A stretch of 18,148 nt of DNA from an uncultured Pseudoflavonifractor sp. (GTDB lineage: Bacteria > Bacillota > Clostridia > Oscillospirales > Oscillospiraceae), in assembly GCA_947565875.1 (NCBI GenBank), contig CANOHR010000007.1, positions 1 to 18,148 of the forward strand, in the 5' to 3' direction. Below, piece after piece: positions 8,009-14,080 of this stretch (its first letter is position 1; the number at the start of each line of letters is the position of its first letter). The notes below the pieces were generated by a model. It was not told the origin of the DNA. It ran no database searches and saw nothing but the letters and a program-made list of their open reading frames with translations. Both the position numbers and the translations under genes were made by a program.

Positions 8009-8511
8009 GACTCCGCCTCCGGAACCTCAAACAGATCCGGAGCAGGAACCGTCTCCACCGGGCCGGAAAGAGACTCCGTACGAACAAAGGAACCCAGAAT
8101 GCCGTTGACAAAGGCGGCCAGTTCCTGTTCCTCATAGTGTTTGGTCAGTTCCACCGCCTCATTGATGGCAGATGCGTTTGGCACGTCCTGCATGTAGAGG
8201 ATCTCATACATACACACACGGAGAATGGCCACCACCACCCGGGGAATGCGGGCAAGGTTCCAGCCGATGGCATATTTGCTGATGTAACCGTCCAACTCAG
8301 AGCCGTGTGCCTCCACTCCCCGGACCAGGGCAGTAATGTATTCCCGCTGCCCGGCATTGGGAAATTCGGCATAGAGAGGCTCCTCCTTCCCGATGAGTTC
8401 AAATACGGGCCTCCGCATGGCTTCGGCCAGCAGTTGGTCCGCACTTTCCTTGGAAAAGCCCAACTCAAAAACGAAGTGGACGGCCAGTTCTCTGGCATTG
8501 CTTCTTGTCAT
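8005..8511 (-). CDS. nusB: Transcription antitermination factor NusB
   Basis: NusB binds boxA RNA with NusE (S10) to promote antitermination of rRNA operons. The 168-aa product has the all-helical NusB fold. 'NARELAVHFVFELGF' lies at the N-terminus and the diagnostic 'IPRVVVAILRVCMYEILYM' helix at about 89-107. 'NASAINEAVELTKHY' and 'FVNGILGSFVR' follow. A Pro/Glu-rich tail of roughly 25 residues extends past the normal end. ATG at 8511 has GGGAGGAG six bases upstream. It is the first gene of the operon reaching to argR, with a candidate promoter about 50 bases upstream, and it is coupled by GTGA to the TsaD-like gene. Confidence 0.95.
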   Translation of the reverse strand: MTRSNARELAVHFVFELGFSKESADQLLAEAMRRPVFELIGKEEPLYAEFPNAGQREYITALVRGVEAHGSELDGYISKYAIGWNLARIPRVVVAILRVCMYEILYMQDVPNASAINEAVELTKHYEEQELAAFVNGILGSFVRTESLSGPVETVPAPDLFEVPEAES

Positions 8512-8551
8512 GGGATCTCCTCCCGAGGGCCTATCTGCCCATTTTTAGGGT

Positions 8552-8564
8552 ATCCATTATTATA
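8552..8564 (-). promoter_or_regulatory. Candidate promoter of the nusB-argR operon
   Basis: On the minus strand a perfect TATAAT hexamer lies at 8564-8559, in an AT-rich patch otherwise rare in this GC-rich window. A transcript would start near 8552, about 40 bases before the nusB ATG. At 17 bases spacing the -35 region is only TTTCCT, a poor match, so a helper protein or another start cannot be excluded. The promoter sits just downstream of a terminator-like hairpin, as expected for the start of a new transcription unit. Confidence 0.5.
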
Positions 8565-8576
8565 CACTCTTTTATG

Positions 8577-8609
8577 CAAAAAGGAAACCCCCAATCTGAT
8601 CTTGGGGGG
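8577..8609 (-). terminator. Candidate intrinsic terminator upstream of nusB
   Basis: Read on the minus strand, CCCCCAA and TTGGGGG (8608-8602 and 8594-8588) form a 7-bp stem with a 7-base loop, followed by TTTCCTTTTT. It is the second hairpin after asp23 and would shield the nusB promoter from read-through. The interrupted T tract makes it weaker than a textbook terminator. Confidence 0.55.
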
Positions 8610-8640
8610 AATTTAAAATTTAGCATGGTAGTCCCGTGTT

Positions 8641-8667
8641 GGGCGGGCGCACAATGTACGCCCCTAC
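8641..8667 (-). repeat. GTAGGGGCG-type interspersed hairpin repeat, copy 1
   Basis: On the minus strand this unit begins GTAGGGGCG and can fold as GGGCGTAC, loop ATT, GTGCGCCC (one G-U pair), followed by GCCC. Related units are found at 16285-16311 and 17057-17082. It lies between the two terminators in the asp23-nusB gap and contains no plausible coding frame. Confidence 0.6.
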
Positions 8668-8686
8668 TGCGTCCCACTGGACTGCA

Positions 8687-8725
8687 AAAGGGAGCAGAGC
8701 GCGGCTTTCGCGCTCTGCTCCCTTT
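8687..8725 (-). terminator. Intrinsic terminator of asp23
   Basis: A perfect 17-bp inverted repeat (AAAGGGAGCAGAGCGCG and its complement) encloses a 5-base loop. It starts 13 bases after the asp23 stop. On the minus strand the stem ends in CCCTTTT, so the U tract is short. The stem is almost symmetrical and could also act on the plus strand. Confidence 0.7.
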
Positions 8726-8738
8726 GATCCCGCGGATC

Positions 8739-9125
8739 TTACTTGCTCTTCTTCTGGACCGGGAAGGTGACTCCCGCCACATGGACGTTCACCGCCGACA
8801 CGGTGAAGCCGCTGGCGTTGGCGATGGCGTCGGCTACCGCAGTCTGGACTGCCTTGGCCGACTCCTGTACGGAGGAGCCGTACTTTACCAGTAGGGAAAT
8901 ATCCACCGTGACGCTGTCCTCCGACACCGCCACCCGGACTCCCCGGCTCAGATTCTTCCGGCCCGCCAGCAGTTCGGCAAGGTCGCTGCCCAAATTCCCG
9001 GACAGTCCTCCGATCCCCTCCACCTCCAGGGCGGCTGCTGCGGCTGTCACCGCCAGCACATCCTCTGAAATGTGGATCGTCCCCAACTCATCGGGGCAGG
9101 AGATGTATTCTCTTCCTTCCGCCAT
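8739..9125 (-). CDS. Asp23/Gls24 family envelope stress response protein
   Basis: The 128-aa protein belongs to the Asp23/Gls24 (YqhY-like) family, linked in Firmicutes to the membrane or envelope and, for YqhY, to lipid metabolism. The family pattern is visible: 'GTIHISEDVLAVTAAAAALEVEGIGGL' in the N-terminal half, 'GVRVAVSEDSVTVDISLLVKYG' in the middle, then 'VQESAKAVQTAVADA' and 'VNVHVAGV'. ATG at 9158 would add 11 residues. ATG at 9125 is preferred because AAAGGAAG lies about ten bases upstream and the resulting N-terminus fits better. The gene lies between spoIIIAH and nusB, the usual Firmicutes location, and has its own candidate promoter and terminator. Confidence 0.92.
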   Translation of the reverse strand: MAEGREYISCPDELGTIHISEDVLAVTAAAAALEVEGIGGLSGNLGSDLAELLAGRKNLSRGVRVAVSEDSVTVDISLLVKYGSSVQESAKAVQTAVADAIANASGFTVSAVNVHVAGVTFPVQKKSK

Positions 9126-9172
9126 ATCGTTCTCGCTTCCTTTCCTGTGGTCGTTCATTGTAGCTTACCAAC

Positions 9173-9200
9173 ATTGTACCACAGAAACGGAAAATTACAA
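9173..9200 (-). promoter_or_regulatory. Candidate sigma-A promoter of asp23
   Basis: On the minus strand TTGTAA (9200-9195) and TACAAT (9178-9173) are separated by 16 bases, and a TGG before TACAAT makes an extended -10. Transcription would start near 9166. This would give asp23 expression in vegetative cells, independent of the sporulation operon upstream. No GC-rich terminator separates spoIIIAH from it, so read-through during sporulation is also possible. Confidence 0.55.
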
Positions 9201-9231
9201 ACAAAATTTTTCTCACAGACCAATTTTTTCC

Positions 9232-9807
9232 TCAGCCCTCCGCCCCAATGATCTTGATCTGGCTGGCCGGCACCCCCGTCTCGTCCATGACGATCTCGGT
9301 GATCCTGGCAACGTCCGCATCCTGAAGGGTGCTGTCCTGGGTGGAAACCACTACTGATACGCCCCCCTCGCTGATGAAGGCCACGCAGTCGGTATACCCC
9401 TTAGCGATGACCAGGTTCTCGATCTGGGCCTCCGAGACGGTGGAGGCAGCCAAGGTCTCGATGGCGGCTCCCGCGTCTGCCTTGGCCGCTTCCTCTGAAG
9501 CGTCGCTGTTCAGGGTCTCCTGCAAGATACCCAAAGCGCTGTCACGAGCCTGCTGGCGGTTGAGGCGGGCGGTAGAAAAATACCCTGTGGAGGGCTTTGC
9601 TGCCTCTCCGGGCTCGGCGCTTTCAGTGGGCGCCGGCGTCCCCAGAAGCAAAGGGTCGCTTGTCTGACCGCCCACCAGCGCCGCCTGTCCCAAAGTTTTT
9701 CCCGCATCTACATCCTCCTCCTGCTGATAGGACCAGTTGAGATAGACCGCCACGCAGACAAAGAGGACGATGGCGGCCACCACCGCATTGCGTTTCCAAA
9801 GTTTCAT
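9232..9807 (-). CDS. spoIIIAH: Stage III sporulation protein AH
   Basis: SpoIIIAH is the mother-cell ring-forming component that meets the forespore protein SpoIIQ (or its clostridial equivalent) across the intermembrane space. The 191-aa protein has a basic N-terminus and one transmembrane helix at about 7-25 ('NAVVAAIVLFVCVAVYLNW'). A low-complexity linker (30-75) follows, then the YscJ/FliF-like domain from about 80 ('LNRQQARDSALGILQETL', 'QIENLVIAKGYTDCVAFI', 'ASQIKIIGAE'). The start is ATG at 9807 with GTGAGGAAAA upstream, ten bases after spoIIIAG. It is the last gene of the spoIIIA operon and complete. Confidence 0.95.
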   Translation of the reverse strand: MKLWKRNAVVAAIVLFVCVAVYLNWSYQQEEDVDAGKTLGQAALVGGQTSDPLLLGTPAPTESAEPGEAAKPSTGYFSTARLNRQQARDSALGILQETLNSDASEEAAKADAGAAIETLAASTVSEAQIENLVIAKGYTDCVAFISEGGVSVVVSTQDSTLQDADVARITEIVMDETGVPASQIKIIGAEG

Positions 9808-9817
9808 CCGTTTTTCC

Positions 9818-10327
9818 TCACTTTCCCTTACAAATCGAAATTTGATCCGCTCTCAGTCCCGTCAAGGCAGAGACCGCTTCATAAAGCGCCAGCTTTACCT
9901 GGGGGTCGTTCCCGCCGGAACTTACCACAAGAGCCCCCTGATAGACCGGTCCCAGTTGCTGAAGGACCGCCGGCTCCTCATACCCCGAGCCCCTAGAGAG
10001 AAGAATGGTGTGGGTCTCCTTTTCCACGCGCCCCTCTCCCTCCTGGACGCTTCCATCCTGGGCCAAGATCTGCCGAGGCCCCCCTTGGAGAGTCAACACC
10101 ACCGTCACGTTTCCCGCCCCTTCCACCCTGGAAAGGGCATTTTCCAGTTTTCGTTCCATCTCCTCCACCCGAAAAGGCTCCTCCGGCGCCTCCCCTGTCT
10201 GAACGTTCTCCCTTTTCTCCTCTGCCGGCCACAGCAGCAGAGCCGCTCCCACCAGGATCACCAGCAACACATATTTATACTTTTCCAGGGCCTCGCTCCC
10301 CTTTTTGAACCATTCCCCGCTCTTCAT
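9818..10327 (-). CDS. spoIIIAG: Stage III sporulation protein AG
   Basis: SpoIIIAG forms a large ring in the outer forespore membrane as part of the engulfment channel. The 169-aa product has one transmembrane helix at about 19-36 ('YVLLVILVGAALLLW'), a linker, and a ring-building domain from about 55 ('MERKLENALSRVEGAGNVTVVLTL', 'LVVSSGGNDPQVKLALYEAVSALTGL'). The open frame extends upstream to 10456, but that part is a shadow of spoIIIAF. ATG at 10327 overlaps the spoIIIAF stop as ATGA, is preceded by GGAGGGAG, and gives the normal N-terminus. It is therefore probably coupled to spoIIIAF. Confidence 0.94.
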   Translation of the reverse strand: MKSGEWFKKGSEALEKYKYVLLVILVGAALLLWPAEEKRENVQTGEAPEEPFRVEEMERKLENALSRVEGAGNVTVVLTLQGGPRQILAQDGSVQEGEGRVEKETHTILLSRGSGYEEPAVLQQLGPVYQGALVVSSGGNDPQVKLALYEAVSALTGLRADQISICKGK

Positions 10328-10797
10328 ACTCCCTCCTCCCGGAAGTTCTGCCGCTGGGCGGGGATCCCCAGTTCTTCCTCCACCGCCCGAGACAGAGCCT
10401 TCTTTTGCTCCGCCGTCCAGTTCCCCGAGATCACCGCCTCCCAGGGGATCGGCCAACCGGAATCGTCCAGGGCCACCCCCACCTCCGCCTTACAGCGAAG
10501 GCCGAGGGACTGGCCTTTGTCCACAATATATGCGCCCGCTTTTTGGGCTATGAGAATTTTCATCACCTGTTCCCCACTTTGTCCGCTCCCCTCCACCGCC
10601 GCCTCTGGAATTGCCGGCGCTCCCGGGAGAGTTCCCTCCCAACCTGTCAAGGGCCGGAGGGCCGCGAGCAGTAGGACCAGCGCACCCACCAGCCGTCCGA
10701 CCTTTTTTACCGTTCCCTCAGGGGAAAGGGCCTGAGCCAGAGACACCGCCAAAGCGGCGGCAGTAAGCCCTAAAAGCCAGTTTTTCAGTTCCGTCAT
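10324..10797 (-). CDS. spoIIIAF: Stage III sporulation protein AF
   Basis: SpoIIIAF is a membrane component of the SpoIIIA-SpoIIQ channel with a ring-building domain. The 157-aa product has two N-terminal hydrophobic segments, about 8-25 ('LGLTAAALAVSLAQAL') and 36-48 ('LVGALVLLLAALRPL'), the family's usual layout. A soluble domain with 'YIVDKGQSLGLRCKAEVGVALDD' follows. ATG at 10797 overlaps the spoIIIAE stop as ATGA, and its own TGA overlaps the spoIIIAG ATG. Full length. Confidence 0.93.
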   Translation of the reverse strand: MTELKNWLLGLTAAALAVSLAQALSPEGTVKKVGRLVGALVLLLAALRPLTGWEGTLPGAPAIPEAAVEGSGQSGEQVMKILIAQKAGAYIVDKGQSLGLRCKAEVGVALDDSGWPIPWEAVISGNWTAEQKKALSRAVEEELGIPAQRQNFREEGV

Positions 10798-11864
10798 CCG
10801 CCCACCGCCTGAATGGATGTGATAAGAGCCACATAGAGGATCATTCCACCACCGCCCACCATAGCCAGGATCAGGGCAAAAGCTGAACCAATACTGTCGA
10901 TGAGGTCCGCAATAGGGCCCGGCAGCACGGCGGCGGTAAGGGCAGCGGCAACCTTATATGCCAGATATTGGATCCCCAGCCTGAGAAAGGGCGTAAGGCA
11001 AATGGCCAGGACCGCCAAAAGCCCCGTCACTCCCACCGTTCCCCGTAAGATCCCCGCTCCCGCCACCACCGCCTCGGCGGCGTCGGACAGGATCCCCCCC
11101 ACCACTGGGATCATGCCGGAAATAGCGGTCTTGGCCGCTTTCTGGGCCATAACATCGGCATTTCCCGCCACCGCCCCGGTAATGGAGAGATAGAGGACAA
11201 AGCCTGTGACCAGCAGGCTGAGAAGTCCTGTGGATATCTTTTTGAGAAGACTTCCCAGTCTGGAAAGTCCTTCGTTTCCTATGGCCGCCCCCGCCGCCTG
11301 AGCCGCTATATAGGCATACACCAAAGGCAGGATAAACCGGTCCGCCAGGGTAAGGAGCAGCCCGAGAAACAAAAGGGCCGCTCCCTGCCTCGCGACGGCG
11401 GCTGCCGGTCTTCCGGCGGCCGCGCAGGCTGCCGTCACGGTGGGAAGAAGCAGCTTGGAAAAGGCATCCATGTCCTTCAGCGCCTGACTTCCCAACCCCA
11501 AAAGAACGTGGACATCAGCGGCGGCCACCGCCGTCACCGCCGACACCCCGGCAAGACGCGCCACATCCAAGCCTCCGCCGCCCAGTTCCTCCCGTGCCGT
11601 CTGGGCTAAACCGCAGGCCAGGGCTATTCCCAGAAGCAGCACCCCGCTTTTGATCCCCTGACGCAGCTTCCCGCCTATCTCTCCCAGGCTGCCGTTTACG
11701 ATCTCCGCCGCCCCTTGGGCAAAGCCGTCCCCGGTCAATTCCTCCACCGGCAGATAGCCGCCCAGATAGGCTTCCGCCGCTTGAGTAAAGGAATCCATAC
11801 CCACCGCTTCGGAAAGCTCGTCCGCCTTTGCTCCGGGGGAAAGGAGCAGAAGCGCCACTGTCAC
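10794..11864 (-). CDS. spoIIIAE: Stage III sporulation protein AE (start uncertain)
   Basis: SpoIIIAE is the large multi-pass membrane protein of the SpoIIIA complex. The frame from GTG at 11864 gives 356 aa, a little short of the roughly 390-400 usual. After a hydrophobic leader ('VALLLLSPGAKADE') comes a soluble stretch, then at least six hydrophobic segments including 'SGVLLLGIALACGLA', 'GAALLFLGLLLTLADRFILPLVYAYIAAQ' and 'ALILAMVGGGGMILYVALI'. The GTG overlaps the spoIIIAD stop as GTGA but has no close ribosome binding site. Upstream in the same frame 'LRYLILPLV' looks like a natural signal-peptide start, yet it has no ATG, GTG or TTG. The long upstream open frame to 12491 is otherwise a shadow of spoIIIAB-AD. 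Confidence 0.88.
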   Translation of the reverse strand: MTVALLLLSPGAKADELSEAVGMDSFTQAAEAYLGGYLPVEELTGDGFAQGAAEIVNGSLGEIGGKLRQGIKSGVLLLGIALACGLAQTAREELGGGGLDVARLAGVSAVTAVAAADVHVLLGLGSQALKDMDAFSKLLLPTVTAACAAAGRPAAAVARQGAALLFLGLLLTLADRFILPLVYAYIAAQAAGAAIGNEGLSRLGSLLKKISTGLLSLLVTGFVLYLSITGAVAGNADVMAQKAAKTAISGMIPVVGGILSDAAEAVVAGAGILRGTVGVTGLLAVLAICLTPFLRLGIQYLAYKVAAALTAAVLPGPIADLIDSIGSAFALILAMVGGGGMILYVALITSIQAVGG

Positions 11865-12244
11865 AAGAGGGAGGATAAGGTATCGAAGACCGCCTCCACC
11901 AAGGGGAGGGCGGTCAGCAGCGCCAGAACGGCGCCGGCCGTCTCCAAAAAAGCGGCCACGCTTCCCTCCCCCGCATCCTTGCATACCGCCGAAGAAAGCC
12001 TTGTCACCACACCGATCCCAACCGTTTTCCATACCGGCGCCCACACCTGGGGAGAAAGCCCTGCGGTATGGACCAGCCGGTCCGCCAGTCCCCGGATGGA
12101 GGCCAGGGCGGGAAATGCCTCTCCCAACAGAAGTGCCCCCGCAGCCAGCGTCAGGACCAGAGCCAACTCGGGGACCCGCTTGCGCAGGACCAGGGCGCAC
12201 AGAGCCGCCGTCACCCCAAGGGCGGAAAGTTTGAAAATATCCAT
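11861..12244 (-). CDS. spoIIIAD: Stage III sporulation protein AD
   Basis: SpoIIIAD is a small multi-pass membrane protein of the SpoIIIA complex. The 127-aa product has four hydrophobic stretches and the family segments 'IFKLSALGVTAALCALVLRK', 'PELALVLTLAAGALLL' and 'VWKTVGIGVVTRLSSAVCKDAGEGSVA'. The last of these is highly diagnostic. ATG at 12244 follows TGAGGAGAT. It starts six bases after the spoIIIAC stop and its TGA overlaps the proposed spoIIIAE GTG. Confidence 0.94.
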   Translation of the reverse strand: MDIFKLSALGVTAALCALVLRKRVPELALVLTLAAGALLLGEAFPALASIRGLADRLVHTAGLSPQVWAPVWKTVGIGVVTRLSSAVCKDAGEGSVAAFLETAGAVLALLTALPLVEAVFDTLSSLL

Positions 12245-12250
12245 ATCTCC

Positions 12251-12445
12251 TCACAGCCCAAACAGACCCTTTACCAGGTTGAACAGGTCGCTGATCTTTT
12301 CTACCACCATCATCAACACCACCACCAGCCCCGCCAGGGTAGTCATCATAGCCTGCTCGTCCCGGCCGGACCGGGAAAGCACCTGGTTCAACACTGAAAC
12401 CAGGATCCCGATGGCCGCAATGCGGAAAATGAAGTCCACGTCCAT
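12251..12445 (-). CDS. spoIIIAC: Stage III sporulation protein AC
   Basis: SpoIIIAC is a very small membrane protein of the SpoIIIA complex. The 64-aa product has two transmembrane helices, about 5-22 ('FIFRIAAIGILVSVLNQVL') and 34-50 ('MTTLAGLVVVLMMVV'). The conserved 'SGRDEQAMM' loop lies between them. The length matches the family. ATG at 12445 follows GGAGGGACC. It lies 58 bases after spoIIIAB and six before spoIIIAD. Confidence 0.95.
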   Translation of the reverse strand: MDVDFIFRIAAIGILVSVLNQVLSRSGRDEQAMMTTLAGLVVVLMMVVEKISDLFNLVKGLFGL

Positions 12446-12503
12446 ATTGGTCCCTCCGCCTTCGTATGTTCCTATCCCATGTCACTCTCATCCCGTCGCC
12501 TCC

Positions 12504-13016
12504 TCACAGCAGCAGGATCGCCGCGAAGGCTCCCAGGGCCAGTCCCAGAACACAGCGGGTCCGTTCCCTTCCCCGCCGTTCCTCCTGAAGACGCCGGGAG
12601 CGCTCCTCCAGGGCAAGCCGGGTCCGCTCCACCGCCCCACGCTGTTCGCTCCAGCCGCAGCGGCCCAGGATCCCGCCCAGGCGGACCAAAAGTTCCATAT
12701 CCCCCTCGTCCAATCCCCCCGTCGACTGGGTAAGGGCCTCCTCCCAGATCTCTCCGAAGGAACTTTCCCCCAACCGGGAGAGGCCTTGATGGGCGGCAGC
12801 CAAAGCGTTCCTGGCGGGAGGGGCCGCCCGGCGGGACAAATCCGTCAAAAGACCGGGAAGGTCGGGAAGATGAAAAGAAAGCTCTCCCTCCAAAAGTTCC
12901 AAGGCGCTTTCCCAGCTTGTCAGGGCCCGCGCCCGGCGGGACAACTCCCGGGCCGCCCATAACCCCGCCCACAGGCCTCCAACCGTCAGAAGAAGGGCCC
13001 CTAGCAGTCTTCGCAT
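12504..13016 (-). CDS. spoIIIAB: Stage III sporulation protein AB
   Basis: SpoIIIAB resembles the GspF-type inner-membrane proteins of type II secretion and works with the SpoIIIAA ATPase. The 170-aa product has a transmembrane helix at each end, about 3-20 and 152-170 ('VLGLALGAFAAILLL'). A helical, charged middle carries 'WESALELLEGELSFHLPDLPGLL' and 'LGGILGRCGWSEQ'. ATG at 13016 lies 16 bases inside the spoIIIAA 3' end, with GTGGAGGAG upstream. The family's length is normal. Confidence 0.94.
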   Translation of the reverse strand: MRRLLGALLLTVGGLWAGLWAARELSRRARALTSWESALELLEGELSFHLPDLPGLLTDLSRRAAPPARNALAAAHQGLSRLGESSFGEIWEEALTQSTGGLDEGDMELLVRLGGILGRCGWSEQRGAVERTRLALEERSRRLQEERRGRERTRCVLGLALGAFAAILLL

Positions 13017-13906
13017 AGCGCCAACTCCTCCACCTGATACCGGGGCTCGGCCTGCCGCCGCAGAAGCACCGCCTTTTCAAAGCCGCACTGCCGGACCAGT
13101 TCCCGGTAAAGGGGCTTACAGAACAGATCCTTTCCTTCCCCGGCATGGATGGAGGCCAACAGTTTTACTCCGCAATTGGCGCACCGCGCCAAGGCGGCAC
13201 AGTCGGCAGGATCGGTGACCTCATCGCACACCAAAACCTGGGGATCCATTCCCCTGAGCAGGAGCATCAACCCCTGGGCCTTGGGGCAGCCCTCCAGGAT
13301 ATCGGTCCGCTGCCCCACATCAAACTGAGGCTTTCCCTCCCACAGTGCTGCCACCTCTCCCCGGTCATCGCACAGGCCTACCCGAAGAGGAGCGGCGCAG
13401 ACGCCGTCGGAGAGGAGGCGTGTCAGGTCCCGAAGAAGAGTGGTCTTTCCCCCGCCCGGCGGGGATAAAAGGAGGGTGTTTACAAGCTCTCCCCGGCAAA
13501 AAAGGAGGGGCAGCACCGCTTCCCCGCAGCCGGGGACCGCATGTGCCACCCGAATATTTAAGGAGGAAAGACACCGCAGGTTCCGTACACGTCCCTCCTC
13601 CGTCCACACGCTGCCACAAAGACCTACCCGGTGGCCTCCCCGGACGGTAAAGTACCCTTGCCGAATGCTCTCCAGCGCCGTATGGGCGCTGGCCTGAGTG
13701 GCGATCTCCACCGTCAACTCCAGATCCCGCCGCTCCACCACCATACTGGAAAAGGGTAGTTCGTCCCCTCTTACAACTACGGTAGGAGACCTTCCCGAGC
13801 GCAGGCGGATCTCCTCCACCCGCCGCCGGGCCAACGGCGGCAAGGCCAACGCTTCCCGCCGCAGGGCGGGGGGAAGCAGGGCGGCAACTTCCTCAAAACG
13901 GTCCAT
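13001..13906 (-). CDS. spoIIIAA: Stage III sporulation protein AA (ATPase)
   Basis: SpoIIIAA is a secretion-type ATPase thought to power the mother-cell side of the engulfment channel. The 301-aa product has 'VEEIRLRSGRSPTVVV' in the N-terminal part and 'YFTVRGGHRVGLCG' at 85-98. Walker A is PPGGGKTT (149-156) and Walker B is 'VLVCDEV' (224-230), followed by 'LASIHAGEGKD' (250-260). ATG at 13906 is chosen over upstream codons at 13957 and 13912 because GGAGGG lies six bases before it. A sigma-E-like promoter about 30 bases upstream fits mother-cell expression. It is the first gene of the operon. Confidence 0.96.
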   Translation of the reverse strand: MDRFEEVAALLPPALRREALALPPLARRRVEEIRLRSGRSPTVVVRGDELPFSSMVVERRDLELTVEIATQASAHTALESIRQGYFTVRGGHRVGLCGSVWTEEGRVRNLRCLSSLNIRVAHAVPGCGEAVLPLLFCRGELVNTLLLSPPGGGKTTLLRDLTRLLSDGVCAAPLRVGLCDDRGEVAALWEGKPQFDVGQRTDILEGCPKAQGLMLLLRGMDPQVLVCDEVTDPADCAALARCANCGVKLLASIHAGEGKDLFCKPLYRELVRQCGFEKAVLLRRQAEPRYQVEELALCEDC

Positions 13907-13935
13907 GACCATCCCTCCTCTTCGGTACTGGACCA

Positions 13936-13964
13936 TATCTATGAGGGCCCGTCCCATTTTATGA
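13936..13964 (-). promoter_or_regulatory. Candidate sigma-E promoter of the spoIIIA operon
   Basis: On the minus strand TCATAAA (13964-13958) and CATAGATA (13943-13936) are separated by 14 bases. This agrees with the sigma-E pattern of a KMATATT-like -35 and a CATACA-T-like -10. The transcript would begin near 13929, about 20 bases before the spoIIIAA ATG and just ahead of its GAGGAGGG. In B. subtilis the spoIIIA operon is under sigma-E, so position and motif agree. Confidence 0.6.
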
Positions 13965-13979
13965 ATGGAAAAAACGAGT

Positions 13980-14006
13980 CATCTTTGTCCCCCCATTTTA
14001 AAGATG
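13980..14006. promoter_or_regulatory. Short dyad between the divergent spoIIIA and ilvA promoters
   Basis: CATCTTT (13980-13986) and AAAGATG (14000-14006) form a 7-bp inverted repeat with a 13-base spacer. It lies seven bases before the ilvA -35 hexamer and 15 bases behind the spoIIIA -35. It could be an operator or chance. The rest of the 174-base divergent gap is AT-rich and shows no open frame. Confidence 0.3.
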
Positions 14007-14013
14007 CGGGCAG

Positions 14014-14042
14014 TTGACTTTCCCATCTAAAAACGGTATGAT
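14014..14042 (+). promoter_or_regulatory. Sigma-A promoter of ilvA
   Basis: TTGACT (14014-14019) and TATGAT (14037-14042) are separated by exactly 17 bases, each one mismatch from consensus. The start would be near 14049, giving a leader of roughly 30 bases. No T-box or other attenuator fits in that leader. Confidence 0.7.
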
Positions 14043-14080
14043 AAAAAGCAATACAAGCAGAAAAGAGTTGACGTTTCCCT

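Noticed and set aside
4031..8511. Possible OLE RNA, a large RNA known from nusB-ispA-dxs type operons in some Firmicutes
   Set aside because: The genes here are separated by only a few to about sixty bases, so there is no room for an RNA of several hundred bases. The 55-aa membrane protein does not resemble the longer multi-pass OLE partner protein.
10794..12491. 565-residue minus-strand open frame
   Set aside because: Only the part from about 11864 matches SpoIIIAE. The first 209 residues are an out-of-frame translation of spoIIIAB to spoIIIAD, with Gly/Arg/Pro-rich composition.
14043..14080. T-box or other attenuator in the ilvA leader
   Set aside because: The leader from the predicted start is only about 30 bases. 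No T-box consensus or terminator stem is visible.
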